A program made the position numbers and the translations under genes. This document shows, in pieces, positions 17,589 through 26,011 of a stretch of 55,070 nt of DNA. Location: assembly GCA_903928895.1 (NCBI GenBank), contig CAIYSR010000171.1, positions 1 to 55,070 of the forward strand. Direction: 5' to 3'. Every line of letters starts with the position of its first letter. Positions within the stretch are counted from its first letter, which is position 1. The notes beneath the pieces are model-generated. The model did no database searches, was not told the origin of the DNA, and saw nothing but the letters and a program-made list of their open reading frames with translations. The DNA is from an uncultured Rhodospirillales bacterium (GTDB taxonomy: Bacteria > Pseudomonadota > Alphaproteobacteria > Acetobacterales > Acetobacteraceae).

Positions 17589-18986
17589 CTAGACGAGGCC
17601 GTCGTCGGGGCGGAGCATGTGTTCGGGGCGGACCCAGCGATCGAAATCCTCGGGCGTCACCAGGTTCAGGCGGGCGGCGGCGTCCCTGAGGGTCAGGTTG
17701 TCGGCGAGCGCGGCCTTGGCGATGCGGACCGCGTTGTCGTAGCCGATATGGGGCGACAGCGCGGTGACCAGCATCGGCGAGCGCGCCAGATGCTCGGCGA
17801 TGCGGTGGTGATCGGGTTCGAGCTGGTCGACCATGTTGACCGCGAAGCTCTCGGCGGCATCGGCCAGCAGCCGGGCGGATTGCAGGATGTTGTGGATGAT
17901 CAGCGGCTTGAAGGTGTTGAGTTCCAGATGTCCCTGCATCGCGCCGAGGGTGACGGCGAGGTTGTTGGCCATCACCTGGGCGCAGACCATGGTGAGCGCC
18001 TCGCACTGGGTCGGGTTGGCCTTGCCCGGCATGATGGAGGAGGAGAGCCCGTCCTCGGGGACCACGAGTTCGCCGATGCCGCCGCGCGGGCCGGAGCAGA
18101 GCAGGCGGATGTCGGAGGCGATCTTGTTGAGCGAGACCGCCACCGTGTTGAGCTGGCCGGACAGCTCGGCGAAGGTGTCGTGGGCGGACATGCCTTCGGA
18201 TTTGTCGGGGTTGGGGGTGAAGTCGAGCCCGGTCAGCGCGGCGAGGCGCTCGCAGAAGACCTGGTCGAAATCGGGACGGCGGTTGAGCCCGGTGCCGACC
18301 GCGGTGCCGCCCTGGGGGACGCTGAGGAGGCGGGGCAGGGTGGCTTCGAGACGGGCGATGCCGAGCGTGACCTGGCGCGCCCAGGTGGTGAATTCGGCGC
18401 CGAGCGTGGTTGGCACGGCGTCCATCATATGGGTGCGGGCGAGCTTGATCACGCTGTCCCAGTTGGCGGCGCGGCGGCTCAGCGCGACCTCCAGGATGCG
18501 CAGGCAGGGCAAGGTGAGGAACTGGATGGCCTCGGCGGCGGCGATATGCATGACCGTCGGGAAACTGTCGTTCGAGGACTGGCCGCGGTTGACGTGGTCG
18601 TTGGGGTGGATCGGCGTGCGGCTGCCCAGCGGGTGGCCGAGCATTTCGTTGGCGCGGTTGGCGATGACCTCGTTGGCGTTCATGTTGGTCTGGGTGCCGG
18701 AGCCGGTTTGCCAGACCGGCAGGGGGAATTCGCTGTCAAGCTTGCCTTCGGCGACTTCGCGCGCCGCGGTGACGATGGGGGCGGCGATGGTGCGGGCGAG
18801 TTCGCCGAGCTGGAGATTGGCTTCGGCGGCGGCCTGTTTCTGCAGGCCGAGGGCGCGGATGAGGCCGGTGGGGAAACGCTCGGTGCCGATGCGGAAGAGG
18901 GCGCGGGCGCGTTCGGTCTGCGGTCCCCAGTAGCGGGTGGCGTCGATTTCGACGCTGCCGAGGCTATCGGTTTCGGTGCGCTTCAT
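17589..18986 (-). CDS. fumC: Fumarate hydratase class II
   Basis: Iron-independent fumarase interconverts fumarate and malate in the TCA cycle. It has 465 residues, the normal length, and belongs to the lyase/aspartase superfamily. It opens with ETDSLGSVEIDATRYWGPQT. The catalytic signature is SSSIMPGKANPTQCEA (most members read GKVNP). It also has SGSGTQTNMNANEVIANRA and NDHVNRGQSSNDSFPT, which contribute to the active site. The start overlaps the queG stop as ATGA. A second, iron-sulfur fumarase is encoded at 30564-32213. Confidence 0.96.
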   Translation of the reverse strand: MKRTETDSLGSVEIDATRYWGPQTERARALFRIGTERFPTGLIRALGLQKQAAAEANLQLGELARTIAAPIVTAAREVAEGKLDSEFPLPVWQTGSGTQTNMNANEVIANRANEMLGHPLGSRTPIHPNDHVNRGQSSNDSFPTVMHIAAAEAIQFLTLPCLRILEVALSRRAANWDSVIKLARTHMMDAVPTTLGAEFTTWARQVTLGIARLEATLPRLLSVPQGGTAVGTGLNRRPDFDQVFCERLAALTGLDFTPNPDKSEGMSAHDTFAELSGQLNTVAVSLNKIASDIRLLCSGPRGGIGELVVPEDGLSSSIMPGKANPTQCEALTMVCAQVMANNLAVTLGAMQGHLELNTFKPLIIHNILQSARLLADAAESFAVNMVDQLEPDHHRIAEHLARSPMLVTALSPHIGYDNAVRIAKAALADNLTLRDAAARLNLVTPEDFDRWVRPEHMLRPDDGLV

Positions 18987-19987
18987 GGCGGGGCTTTCGT
19001 GTGGAGCTGGGCGAGCGCCCAGGCGGCGGCTTCGGCGACGATGGGCTTGGGGTCGGAGGTAAGATGGCGTGCGGCGGGGGCGAAAGAAAGGTCCGCCGAA
19101 TTGCCGATGGCGATCAGCACGTTGCGCACGAAACGGTCGCGGCCGATGCGCTTGACCGGGGAGCCGGCGAAGCGGGTGCGGAAGGTGGCGTCGGTGAGTT
19201 GGACCAGGCTTGCGAGGTCGGGCGCTGTGTTGTCGGGCCGGGCTTTGAGTTTTTCGTGGGCGGCGTGGGCGAAGCGGTTCCAGGGGCAGGCGGCGAGGCA
19301 GTCGTCGCAGCCGTAGATGCGGTTGCCCATCGGTTTGCGGAATTCGTGCGGGATGGGGCCGGCGTGTTCGATGGTGAGGTAGGAGATGCAGCGTGTGGCG
19401 TCGAGCCGGTAGGGAGCGGGGAAGGCATCGGTGGGGCAGGCGGCGAGGCAGGCGGTGCAGGTGCCGCAGTGGTTGGGGTGGGGGGTGTCGGGGGGGAGTT
19501 CGAGCGTGGTGTAGATTTCGCCGAGGAAGAACCAGGAGCCGTGGGCGCGGGAGACGAGGTTGGTGTGTTTGCCCTGCCAGCCGAGCCCGGCCTGTTCGGC
19601 CAAAGGTTTTTCGAGGACGGGGGCGGTGTCGACGAAGACCTTGACCTCGGCGTGGTAGCGGCTGGCGATGAAGGCGCCGAGGTGTTTGAGCATGCCTTTG
19701 GCGACGTCGTGGTAGTCGCGGTTGCGGGCGTAGATGGAGATATTGCCGGCTTTTGGTTTATCGAGTGTTTCGAGGGGGTCGGTTGCGGGGGCGTAGGCGA
19801 GGGCCAGGGCGATGACGGTGCGGGCTTCGGGCCAGAGGGATTGCGGGTGGCTGCGTTGGTCGGCGCGGTCGGCGAGCCAGGCCATTTCGCCGTGGTGGCC
19901 GGCGGCGAGGAAATCGTGCAGGCGCGTGCGGGCCTCGGGGGCGAGGTAAGCGGGGGCGAAGCCGACGGCGTGGAAGCCGAGGGCCAA
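18983..19987 (-). CDS. queG: Epoxyqueuosine reductase
   Basis: QueG reduces epoxyqueuosine in tRNA to queuosine with cobalamin and two [4Fe-4S] clusters, the final step of the pathway. Cluster motifs are CGTCTACLAACP and CDDCLAACPWNRFA, with a separate C in RCISYL. The N-terminal cobalamin-binding region includes LALGFHAVGFAP. No ATG or GTG lies near the expected N-terminus. TTG at 19987 is chosen (334 residues), and an in-frame CTG at 20005 would add six residues and fit the family N-terminus slightly better. The gene begins 20 bp after the queF stop and overlaps fumC by 4 bp. Confidence 0.9.
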   Translation of the reverse strand: MALGFHAVGFAPAYLAPEARTRLHDFLAAGHHGEMAWLADRADQRSHPQSLWPEARTVIALALAYAPATDPLETLDKPKAGNISIYARNRDYHDVAKGMLKHLGAFIASRYHAEVKVFVDTAPVLEKPLAEQAGLGWQGKHTNLVSRAHGSWFFLGEIYTTLELPPDTPHPNHCGTCTACLAACPTDAFPAPYRLDATRCISYLTIEHAGPIPHEFRKPMGNRIYGCDDCLAACPWNRFAHAAHEKLKARPDNTAPDLASLVQLTDATFRTRFAGSPVKRIGRDRFVRNVLIAIGNSADLSFAPAARHLTSDPKPIVAEAAAWALAQLHTKAPP

Positions 19988-20006
19988 GGCCTTGTTCCGG
20001 ATCAGG

Positions 20007-20483
20007 TCAGCCGCGGCCGCGATAGGAGGGTACTCCCTGGTCGGGGATCCAGACGCCGGTGGGGGGGGCGCCGGTTTGCCAGAAGACGTCGATCGGGATG
20101 CCGCCCCTGGGGTACCAGTAGGCGCCGAGGCGGAGCCAGACGGGATCGAGCAGAGCGACGAGGCGTTTGGCGATGTCCAGCGAGCAGGCTTCATGGAAGG
20201 CGCCGTGATTGCGGAAGGCGGCGAGGTAGATTTTGAGGGATTTGCTTTCGACCAGCCAGGATTTCGGCAGATAGTCGATGACGATGTGGGCGAAGTCGGG
20301 CTGGCCGGTGAGGGGGCAGAGGGAGGTGAATTCGGGGCAGGTGAAGCGGACGAGGTAGTTTGTGTCGGGGTGGGGGTTGGGGACACGCTCCAGCGTGGCC
20401 GCCTCGGGGGTGGCGGCGGGGGGGACGTGTTGGCCGAGGAGGGTGAGGGTTTCGTAGGGCGAAGTGATTGGGGGGGAGGTCAT
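20007..20483 (-). CDS. queF: NADPH-dependent 7-cyano-7-deazaguanine reductase
   Basis: QueF reduces preQ0 to preQ1, the base that Tgt inserts into tRNA. This is the short, unimodular form of 158 residues. Visible are the catalytic Cys56 in FTSLCPLTG, Asp63 in GQPDFA, the QueF signature ESKSLK at 79-84 and His93/His97 in RNHGAFHE. It heads a minus-strand unit with queG and fumC. Its partners tgt and queA lie 6-9 kb away. Confidence 0.96.
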   Translation of the reverse strand: MTSPPITSPYETLTLLGQHVPPAATPEAATLERVPNPHPDTNYLVRFTCPEFTSLCPLTGQPDFAHIVIDYLPKSWLVESKSLKIYLAAFRNHGAFHEACSLDIAKRLVALLDPVWLRLGAYWYPRGGIPIDVFWQTGAPPTGVWIPDQGVPSYRGRG

Positions 20484-20577
20484 GGAGGGGGCGTTAGCAT
20501 GGGTGGGTCGGGTTTGTCGCGGGGGGAGGAGTTAGTTATGATATCGTAATGAAATGGGCATGGCTGGGCGGATCGGG

Positions 20578-21132
20578 TCAGCGGGCTTTTGAAAAGAAGT
20601 GGTGGTGGATGGTGAGGGGTTCCGGCCGCGCGGCGGGCAGGGTGTCTGTGGCGGGGCGCGGCGGGGGTTGGGTGGGTTTGGGGGGGCGGGCAGGTTTGGG
20701 CATGGGGGGTGGCGGGTCGCCGGGCATGAGGATGCCGAGGGATTTGGCGAGGGGGCGGAGGATTCGGTTGGCGCGGGGGACGGCTGCCAGGAATTCCATG
20801 CATTCGGGGGAGGCGAGGAAATGCTGGAGCTGGAGGGCGTGGCCGCGGGCGTTGTAGTGGTCGACGTTGCGGATGAGCCAGGATTTTCCGCGGGGGAGGC
20901 GAGGGGTGGTTCGGGCACGGGCGGGCCGGCCGGGGCGCGGCTTGCACGGTTCGGGCAGGGTGTTGTTGCGCCAGTGGGTGACGAGTTTTTCGAAGCGTTG
21001 GATGGTGCGGTTGAGGTGGCGGTAGATGCGGCCGAGGAGTGCGTCGCGGGCCGGGTTTTTGGCCGCGACGATGCCGATCACGGCCAGGAGGCCTGCGAGG
21101 ATGGTTCGGAACGGGCTGGCCAGGGTTGTCAT
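20578..21132 (-). CDS. Conserved hypothetical protein with N-terminal membrane segment
   Basis: The protein has 184 residues and a hydrophobic segment at about 8-24 (RTILAGLLAVIGIVAAK). A basic helical region follows (RIYRHLNRTIQRFEKLVTHW), then a Pro/Arg-rich linker and a better-defined block, RLPRGKSWLIRNVDHYNARG and ALQLQHFLASPECMEFLAAV. The tail is proline-rich low complexity. It resembles uncharacterised proteins I associate with Acetobacteraceae, but I cannot name a Pfam family. It stands alone, with an AT-rich leader (21133-21170) that could hold its promoter. Confidence 0.65.
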   Translation of the reverse strand: MTTLASPFRTILAGLLAVIGIVAAKNPARDALLGRIYRHLNRTIQRFEKLVTHWRNNTLPEPCKPRPGRPARARTTPRLPRGKSWLIRNVDHYNARGHALQLQHFLASPECMEFLAAVPRANRILRPLAKSLGILMPGDPPPPMPKPARPPKPTQPPPRPATDTLPAARPEPLTIHHHFFSKAR

Positions 21133-21788
21133 TTGGGTCTAAAAATATAACTAACTTGCGTTCGTGTCAATGGGGATAGTTTGGGGGTACATCGCGCTTC
21201 GCTTACGCACCCTACGGCGGGGGGCGGTGGATGATGGAGGCGGGGGCGCACGAGGGGCTATGGGTGCGGGTCTGGGGCGCGGCCCCCAGCGGGTGCGGGC
21301 GGCGCAAGTTGCTTGATTCCTGGTGACGGCGCCGAGGGGGAGGTGAATCGCGTTACGCCGCCGGGCCGGCCGGGGGGGAGTCAGGGTTCTTTACACTCTT
21401 GATTGGTCGGGGGCGGCGGGATGGGAAGAGGCTTTGAAATCATGTGGCTTTCTGGAACGGTCCGGGGTTTGCATAGGAATGGTCGGCCCGATGGGTCCGT
21501 TCACCTTGGCGGTGGCGACGTTCAATAAGCTACGGCCTGGAGTTCACGTTGAAGCTGCGTTCAATCCCGTCCATCGAGACGCTGAATGCCATGACTCCGG
21601 TCCATCGGAGGTCTGACCCAATGACGGCGACGTGCGATGGGGCGCGTTATCTGCCGGCGCCGAGCGGGCGGACCTGATGGAATGCCGGGGGTTGTGTGGC
21701 GGTCACGACGGGGGCGGGCGGGTTTCGCGGGGCCGCGCGTTATTGAAGATTATTGTGCCTGCATCGCATACAACAAGGAAACTTCTGA
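21133..21788. other. Non-coding stretch with dispersed repeats
   Basis: No convincing gene was found in these 656 bp. They contain one copy of the GCTTCGCTTACGCACCCTAC repeat (about 21193-21215) and one partial copy of the GGGTCTGGGGC/GCCCCCAGCGGGT palindromic repeat (21263-21300). TTCTTTACACTCTTGATTGG near 21389 faintly recalls the TTTTACACTGTCGTC block upstream of the other PEP-CTERM genes. A 60-codon frame at 21434-21616 has no recognisable features. The last 60 bp are AT-rich and probably hold the promoter of the PEP-CTERM gene at 21789. Confidence 0.5.
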
Positions 21789-22409
21789 ATGAAGCGTAAC
21801 ATTTTTTCGACATTGGCGGCCGCCGCGGTTGCGATGTCAGCCGGGGCTGCGGTGTCGCGGCCGGCCGATGCGCAGAGTGTGGTGACGTCGGGCAGCGATA
21901 TTATCGGGGTGACCGGGATTTCCTACAACGGCACGCTGTATGACGCGACTTTCGTCGACGGGAGCTGCCAGAGCATTTTCCTTTCGTGCGGCGGTGCTGC
22001 CCCCTTCACGTTCACCAACTCGACCGATGCGGACGGGATCGCGAGCGCGTTGGCGGCCTCGTTGAACCTGGCGGCTCTGCTGCAAAGCGGCGATACGCTG
22101 GCGGGGATCACGGCTTTTGGTGCGAACACCAGCAGCAATCTCACCATTCTGACGCCATATGCAACGGATTTCGCCTCTCAAACGGCCCCGGTGAGCACGG
22201 CCGTGGACATGCTCACGGTTACGTCCGGTCCGGGGACGACATCCTTCTCGGGGGAACTCGGCGTTTCGATCGCCGGAAATCCGGCTGATTCGGTGTATGC
22301 GGTGTGGACGGCGGAGGCCACGGAGGCGCCGGAGCCGGCGTCGCTGGCTTTGCTGGGCGCCGGCGTTGCGGGGCTCGCGGCCGCGCGTCGTCAGAAGAAG
22401 CGCAGCTAG
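21789..22409 (+). CDS. PEP-CTERM sorting-domain protein (copy C)
   Basis: This exported protein of 206 residues is unrelated in its body to copies A and B. It has a signal peptide at 1-28 (FSTLAAAAVAMSAGAAVS, cleavage near ADAQS). The middle carries a possible disulfide pair (C at about 58 and 65 in DGSCQSIFLSCGG) and many S/T/N residues. The end is APEPASLALLGAGVAGLAA followed by ARRQKKRS, the PEP-CTERM signal. It lies just upstream of two glycosyltransferase genes, and in other bacteria PEP-CTERM proteins often go with exopolysaccharide loci. Function is unknown. Confidence 0.82.
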   Translation: MKRNIFSTLAAAAVAMSAGAAVSRPADAQSVVTSGSDIIGVTGISYNGTLYDATFVDGSCQSIFLSCGGAAPFTFTNSTDADGIASALAASLNLAALLQSGDTLAGITAFGANTSSNLTILTPYATDFASQTAPVSTAVDMLTVTSGPGTTSFSGELGVSIAGNPADSVYAVWTAEATEAPEPASLALLGAGVAGLAAARRQKKRS

Positions 22410-22465
22410 AGCGACATCGGAACCGATCGGCGTTCCGCTATCGCTCTGGCTCCTCGTTTTGGAGC

Positions 22466-22503
22466 GTGATCGTTTTCTGACCTATCGGCCTGAAACGATC
22501 ACG
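22466..22503 (+). terminator. Inverted repeat downstream of PEP-CTERM copy C
   Basis: GTGATCGTTT and AAACGATCAC form a 10-bp perfect stem around a loop of about 18 nt, followed by GTTTTAG. It is 57 bp after the stop codon and could terminate transcription. It could equally be a member of the dispersed GTGATCGTTT palindrome family seen in many alphaproteobacteria. Confidence 0.5.
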
Positions 22504-22734
22504 TTTTAGGACGGAGCGGTTCAGCCCGGCAGCCTGACCGTTGCGTTGCCGCAGGGCCGCGCGGGGCTGCCAGCGTTGGGCGGGCTGGTCCCCGGATGGG
22601 GCTGGCCGCGGCGGGGCGTGGGGGTGCGGCGCGGTGGGCGGGATCGGGGATCGCGGGTTGTGCCGGTCGCCACAGGTCACGCATAAGCGGGGATCGTCGA
22701 ACCGTCGATTGACCATGACAGAAGGCTGCTGGGC

Positions 22735-23541
22735 ATGCAGGCAACGAGTTTCGTCATCCCGTATCGTGCGGGACAGGCTCCGGAGCGCCGGATCAATCTG
22801 GACACGGTGCTTGCCTGGGTGCGTCGGCAGGGGCCGGCCGAGATCATCGTGGTCGAGCAGGATAGCGCGCCGACGCTGGGCGATCTTGTGGCGGTGCCGG
22901 GGCTGCGGGTGGTGTTCACGTTTAGCGTGGGGCCGTTCAACAAGAGCTGGGCGATGAATGTCGGCGCGCGCGTCAGCACGGGCTCGCTGGTGGTTTTTGG
23001 CGACGCCGACGTGGTGTGCCCGGGTTTGCCCAAGGCGATCGCCGGCGCGCGACAGGGGATTCCGGTGGTGCGGCCGTTCAACAAGGTCATTGATCTGAGT
23101 GAAGACGAGACGGCGATGGTGCGCGCGGATTTCGCGCACCTGTCCGATCCGGGCTTCGGGCGTGGCGGCGCGACGCGGGAGGACAGCGGCGAATTTCCGC
23201 CGTTGTGCGGGGGGATGGTCGTTTTCCAGCGTGGCATCATCAGCCTGGTGGGCGGCTGGGATGAGCGGTTCGAGGGGTGGGGCGGGGAGGACGACGCGAT
23301 GGATCACAAGCTGTCCCGGGCCGGGATTCGTCCGGGCGTGCTTGGCGATGTTGCGGGGTTTCATCTGCACCACCGTCGTCACAGCGCGCTGCCGACCCGT
23401 GATCTGACGTATCGCAACAACCTGGCGCTGCTGGCGCAGCTTCGGGCGATGCCGGACGAGGCGTTGCGTCGGATGTGCGAGGTGAGCCAACAGATCATGG
23501 GCAATCCGGACATGTATCGCCCGCTGGAGCCGCTCGAATGA
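22735..23541 (+). CDS. Family 2-like glycosyltransferase (GT7 C-terminal motif)
   Basis: The 268-residue protein has a GT-A fold. It starts with SFVIPYRAG, has the metal-binding motif GDADVV near residue 83, and has GGWDERFEGWGGEDDAMDHKL near 177-197. The latter is the acceptor-site motif of galactosyltransferase-C/chondroitin-synthase-type enzymes. No membrane segment is seen, so it is cytoplasmic. It overlaps the next glycosyltransferase by ATGA, and the two are surely co-translated. Sugar and acceptor are unknown. The codons are less GC-extreme than in neighbouring genes. Confidence 0.85.
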   Translation: MQATSFVIPYRAGQAPERRINLDTVLAWVRRQGPAEIIVVEQDSAPTLGDLVAVPGLRVVFTFSVGPFNKSWAMNVGARVSTGSLVVFGDADVVCPGLPKAIAGARQGIPVVRPFNKVIDLSEDETAMVRADFAHLSDPGFGRGGATREDSGEFPPLCGGMVVFQRGIISLVGGWDERFEGWGGEDDAMDHKLSRAGIRPGVLGDVAGFHLHHRRHSALPTRDLTYRNNLALLAQLRAMPDEALRRMCEVSQQIMGNPDMYRPLEPLE

Positions 23542-24242
23542 CCGCCGCGCCGAGACGCAAAGCTGCCGCGGCAAAGCCGGAGGCCCCTAAGCCGGCTTGG
23601 CAAACCGCGCATCTGATGATCGGCACGCCGGCCTATGGCGGCATGGTGCACATCGACTATCTGCGCAGCCTGTTCGAGTATACTCGGGCCGGTATTCAGT
23701 ATCGGTTCAGCGCGATCGGCAACGAGAGCCTGATCACGCGGGCGCGCAACAGTCTCCTGGCGGGGTTTCACGCGCGACCGGAGCTGACGCATCTGTTGTT
23801 TTTGGATGCCGACACCTGTCTGCCGGTGGAAGGTCTGCAGCGGATGCTTTCGGCTCGGGCGGCGGTGATCGGTGCGCCGGTGGCGCTCAAGGGCTATGAC
23901 GCGGCGGGGAATCGGCTGTGGAATGTGGGACGCAGCCGGGGCGTGAGCGGCTCGCTGCTCAAGGTGGACAAGGTGGGCACGGCGGCGCTGTTGCTGTCGC
24001 GCGCGGCGTGTACGGCGTTGGTCGAGGATGCGATTGCGCATGGGCGGGTCTACCGCCGTCCCAGCACGATGCGGGGGGATATGGATTCGCCGGTGCATTA
24101 CGACGTCTTTCGCGTCGGGGTGCATGAGGGCGAATACCTGTCGGAAGATTACTGGGTCTGTCGCCGGCTGATCGATCTTGGGTTCGATGTTCTGATCGAT
24201 CCGTCGGTGATCACCACGCATCAGGGCATCATTGCGGTTTGA
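23538..24242 (+). CDS. Glycosyltransferase (GT-A type)
   Basis: The ATG at 23538 overlaps the upstream stop and gives 234 residues. After a basic Ala/Lys-rich leader, the core reads HLMIGTPAYGGMVHIDYL, then SLITRARNSLLAGFHA and LTHLLFLDADTCLP. LDAD is the nucleotide-sugar/metal-binding motif, and the layout resembles small glycosyltransferases found in phages and capsule loci. Later, HEGEYLSEDYWVCRRLIDLG resembles the acceptor-site SEDxxF region. It is likely to work with the preceding enzyme. Substrates are unknown. Confidence 0.8.
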   Translation: MTAAPRRKAAAAKPEAPKPAWQTAHLMIGTPAYGGMVHIDYLRSLFEYTRAGIQYRFSAIGNESLITRARNSLLAGFHARPELTHLLFLDADTCLPVEGLQRMLSARAAVIGAPVALKGYDAAGNRLWNVGRSRGVSGSLLKVDKVGTAALLLSRAACTALVEDAIAHGRVYRRPSTMRGDMDSPVHYDVFRVGVHEGEYLSEDYWVCRRLIDLGFDVLIDPSVITTHQGIIAV

Positions 24243-24267
24243 TCGATGCCGCCTGACGTGAACGAGG

Positions 24268-24652
24268 ATGGGCTCGAAGTGGGTGCCGCGGGCTAGCACA
24301 CTGACGGCGGGAACCGACGCCTCGAAGAGCAAGCTCGACGTCGCCATTCATGGCCATCCCGGGACAATCTCGGCGCTCAATGCCCGTGCCGGCTCGATGG
24401 CGCTGGCTCGCCATTTCGTCGCACAGAGTGATTTGTTCGATGCTGCGGGCCGCGTGCCGGCATAGGGGAAGCACCCGGATATGGTCGAGACGGTGCGGGC
24501 GGAGTTGCTGGCGACGTTGGCGGGGCGGCGTTGACGGGCGGAAATCCGGTTCAATGATCTGGCGGAGATGGCGCGGTTGGGCGAGCCGGTGGATTGTCCG
24601 ATCTATGATTGGATCGGGCGCAACCGGCCGCCGCCGGTTCATTCCCGAGTGA
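24268..24652 (+). pseudogene. Decayed ORF with IS110-like N-terminus and two in-frame stops
   Basis: One frame runs through the whole stretch but is cut by TAG at 24463 and TGA at 24532. The first part, TAGTDASKSKLDVAIHGHPG, resembles the DEDD N-terminus of IS110-family transposases. After the stops the frame continues GKHPDMVETVRAELLATLAG and RAEIRFNDLAEMARLGEPVD, which I do not recognise. The reading quality across the stops implies a gene that decayed recently or a fusion of remnants. A dispersed palindromic repeat abuts its 3' end at 24653. Confidence 0.5.
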
Positions 24653-24692
24653 TGCGGGTCTGGGGGCGCGGCCCCCAGCGGGTGCGGGCTGG
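24653..24692. repeat. Dispersed GGGTCTGGGGGC/GCCCCCAGCGGGT palindrome
   Basis: ATGCGGGTCTGGGGGC is followed by a 2-base centre and GCCCCCAGCGGGTGCGGG. Related copies lie at 21263-21300, and two fuller versions flank the hairpin near 41.1-41.3 kb. About 30 bp further on, a variant of the GCTTCGCTT...CCTA repeat follows. Confidence 0.65.
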
Positions 24693-24825
24693 CCCGCTGC
24701 TTGGCTCGCTTGAGAGGGGAGGTGTCGGAGGCGCTTCGCTTGTCCGACCTATGGGGTTTGAGGGGTGCCGGATGGCCTGGTGGCGGATCGTCCGGGCGGT
24801 CTTGGGAGGGCACTTTGGCGCCGGC

Positions 24826-25803
24826 TCAGGCCCCGGATTTTTGGAATGGGGCGAGCAGAGCGTTATGGAGGGAGTGGTCTGCGCAAGGCGGGGTTTCGGC
24901 GGATGGGGGTAGGCCGAAGGCGAGGACTTCCCCGGGGGTGGGAAGGCGCAGGGTGCCGAACATCCAGTCCCACAGCGCGAAGAGGCCTCCCATGTTGCGG
25001 CCGTGGTGGAGGGGGTCGCGGCTGTGATGGAGGTGATGGGCGGCGGGGCTGATGAAAATCCGGTTCAAACCGGCCGGCCAGGAAATCGGCAGGTGGGCGT
25101 GGGAGAGTTGCTGGAGTGGGAGGGCCAGCAGGGCCGGGATGAGGGTGACGCCGAAAACGCTGAGGACGCGCGGTTCGGTGCCGCTGAGATAGAGGGCGGG
25201 GCCGGCGATCAGGGCGGTCGCGGCGGCCCGGAAGAACGGCATGAGCAAGACTTCGATCGGATGTTCCCGTCCGGCGACCAGGGGGCTCAGGACTTCCGCG
25301 GAATGGTGCAGGCGGTGCAGGCGCCACAGCAGGGGGATTTTGTGGGCGAGGAAATGCCAGAGCCAGTAGCCGAGGTCTTCGGCCAGGGCCAGCAGCACGG
25401 AGAAACCGGCGACGCAGGCGAGGGTCCAGGTGAAGGCGGCCGGGCTGGGGCCGAGCAGATCGGCGAGCGCGCCGGCCAGCAGGGTCGCGAGCCAGGCCAT
25501 GTTGAAGCGCCATGCGAGGGCGTAGGCGGGCTTGAGCAGAAGGTGGATGACGTTGAGCCGAAGGTCGAGCCAGGTCGAGGGATGGCGATAGATGGCGCGG
25601 GGAAAGCAGAAGGCGAGGAAACTGCCGCGGGGGCTCCAGCACCGCCGCCAATCCGGCCGGCTCGCGAAGGCGAGTGCCATGGCGGTGAGGGCGCATAGCA
25701 GGCCGGGCCAGAAGTAGCGGCCGGCCGGATGCCTGATTGCATCGGCCAGGCCGTCGGCGATTTGCGTCAGGAACGCCGCGAGCAGGCTGCCAAGGTCGTC
25801 CAT
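24826..25803 (-). CDS. Sterol desaturase / fatty acid hydroxylase family membrane protein
   Basis: This membrane di-iron oxygenase-family protein has 325 residues from the ATG at 25803. About five hydrophobic segments are seen. The family's histidine clusters appear as WHFLAHKIPLLWRLHRLHHS (HxxxH then HxxHH) and later SPAAHHLHHSRDPLHHGRN. These ligate the iron centre. The substrate (hopanoid, fatty acid or other lipid) cannot be told. It starts about 10 bp downstream of the Flp pilin gene on the same strand. Confidence 0.87.
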   Translation of the reverse strand: MDDLGSLLAAFLTQIADGLADAIRHPAGRYFWPGLLCALTAMALAFASRPDWRRCWSPRGSFLAFCFPRAIYRHPSTWLDLRLNVIHLLLKPAYALAWRFNMAWLATLLAGALADLLGPSPAAFTWTLACVAGFSVLLALAEDLGYWLWHFLAHKIPLLWRLHRLHHSAEVLSPLVAGREHPIEVLLMPFFRAAATALIAGPALYLSGTEPRVLSVFGVTLIPALLALPLQQLSHAHLPISWPAGLNRIFISPAAHHLHHSRDPLHHGRNMGGLFALWDWMFGTLRLPTPGEVLAFGLPPSAETPPCADHSLHNALLAPFQKSGA

Positions 25804-25813
25804 ACCCGGCCGG

Positions 25814-26011
25814 TCAGCCGCCCATGGTGCCGGCTTGCGACATGAGGGTTGTCCCGATGGCGGAGAAGGCGGTGACGATATCGGCGCCGAGACTGGTCGA
25901 CGCGGAGATGACGACGCCGCCGATGACGGCGGCAATCAGGCCGTATTCGAGCGCGGTGACTCCGCGGCGATCGGCGCTGAGGCGTGCGAGCAGGATAGCG
26001 AACGCGTTCAT
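25814..26011 (-). CDS. Flp/Fap-type (type IVb) pilin
   Basis: The 65-residue prepilin has a short leader (MNAFAILLARLSADRR), the processing region RRGVTALEYGLIAAVIGGVV with the conserved Glu at the fifth mature position, and a hydrophobic helix with a short polar tail. This is the standard Flp form used in Tad pili. No tad/cpa assembly genes or prepilin peptidase are in the window, so this is an isolated pilin gene. Confidence 0.88.
   Translation of the reverse strand: MNAFAILLARLSADRRGVTALEYGLIAAVIGGVVISASTSLGADIVTAFSAIGTTLMSQAGTMGG

Noticed and set aside
21434-21616. Possible 60-residue gene upstream of PEP-CTERM copy C
   Set aside because: No convincing ribosome site, no conserved motif, and it is flanked by dispersed repeats.
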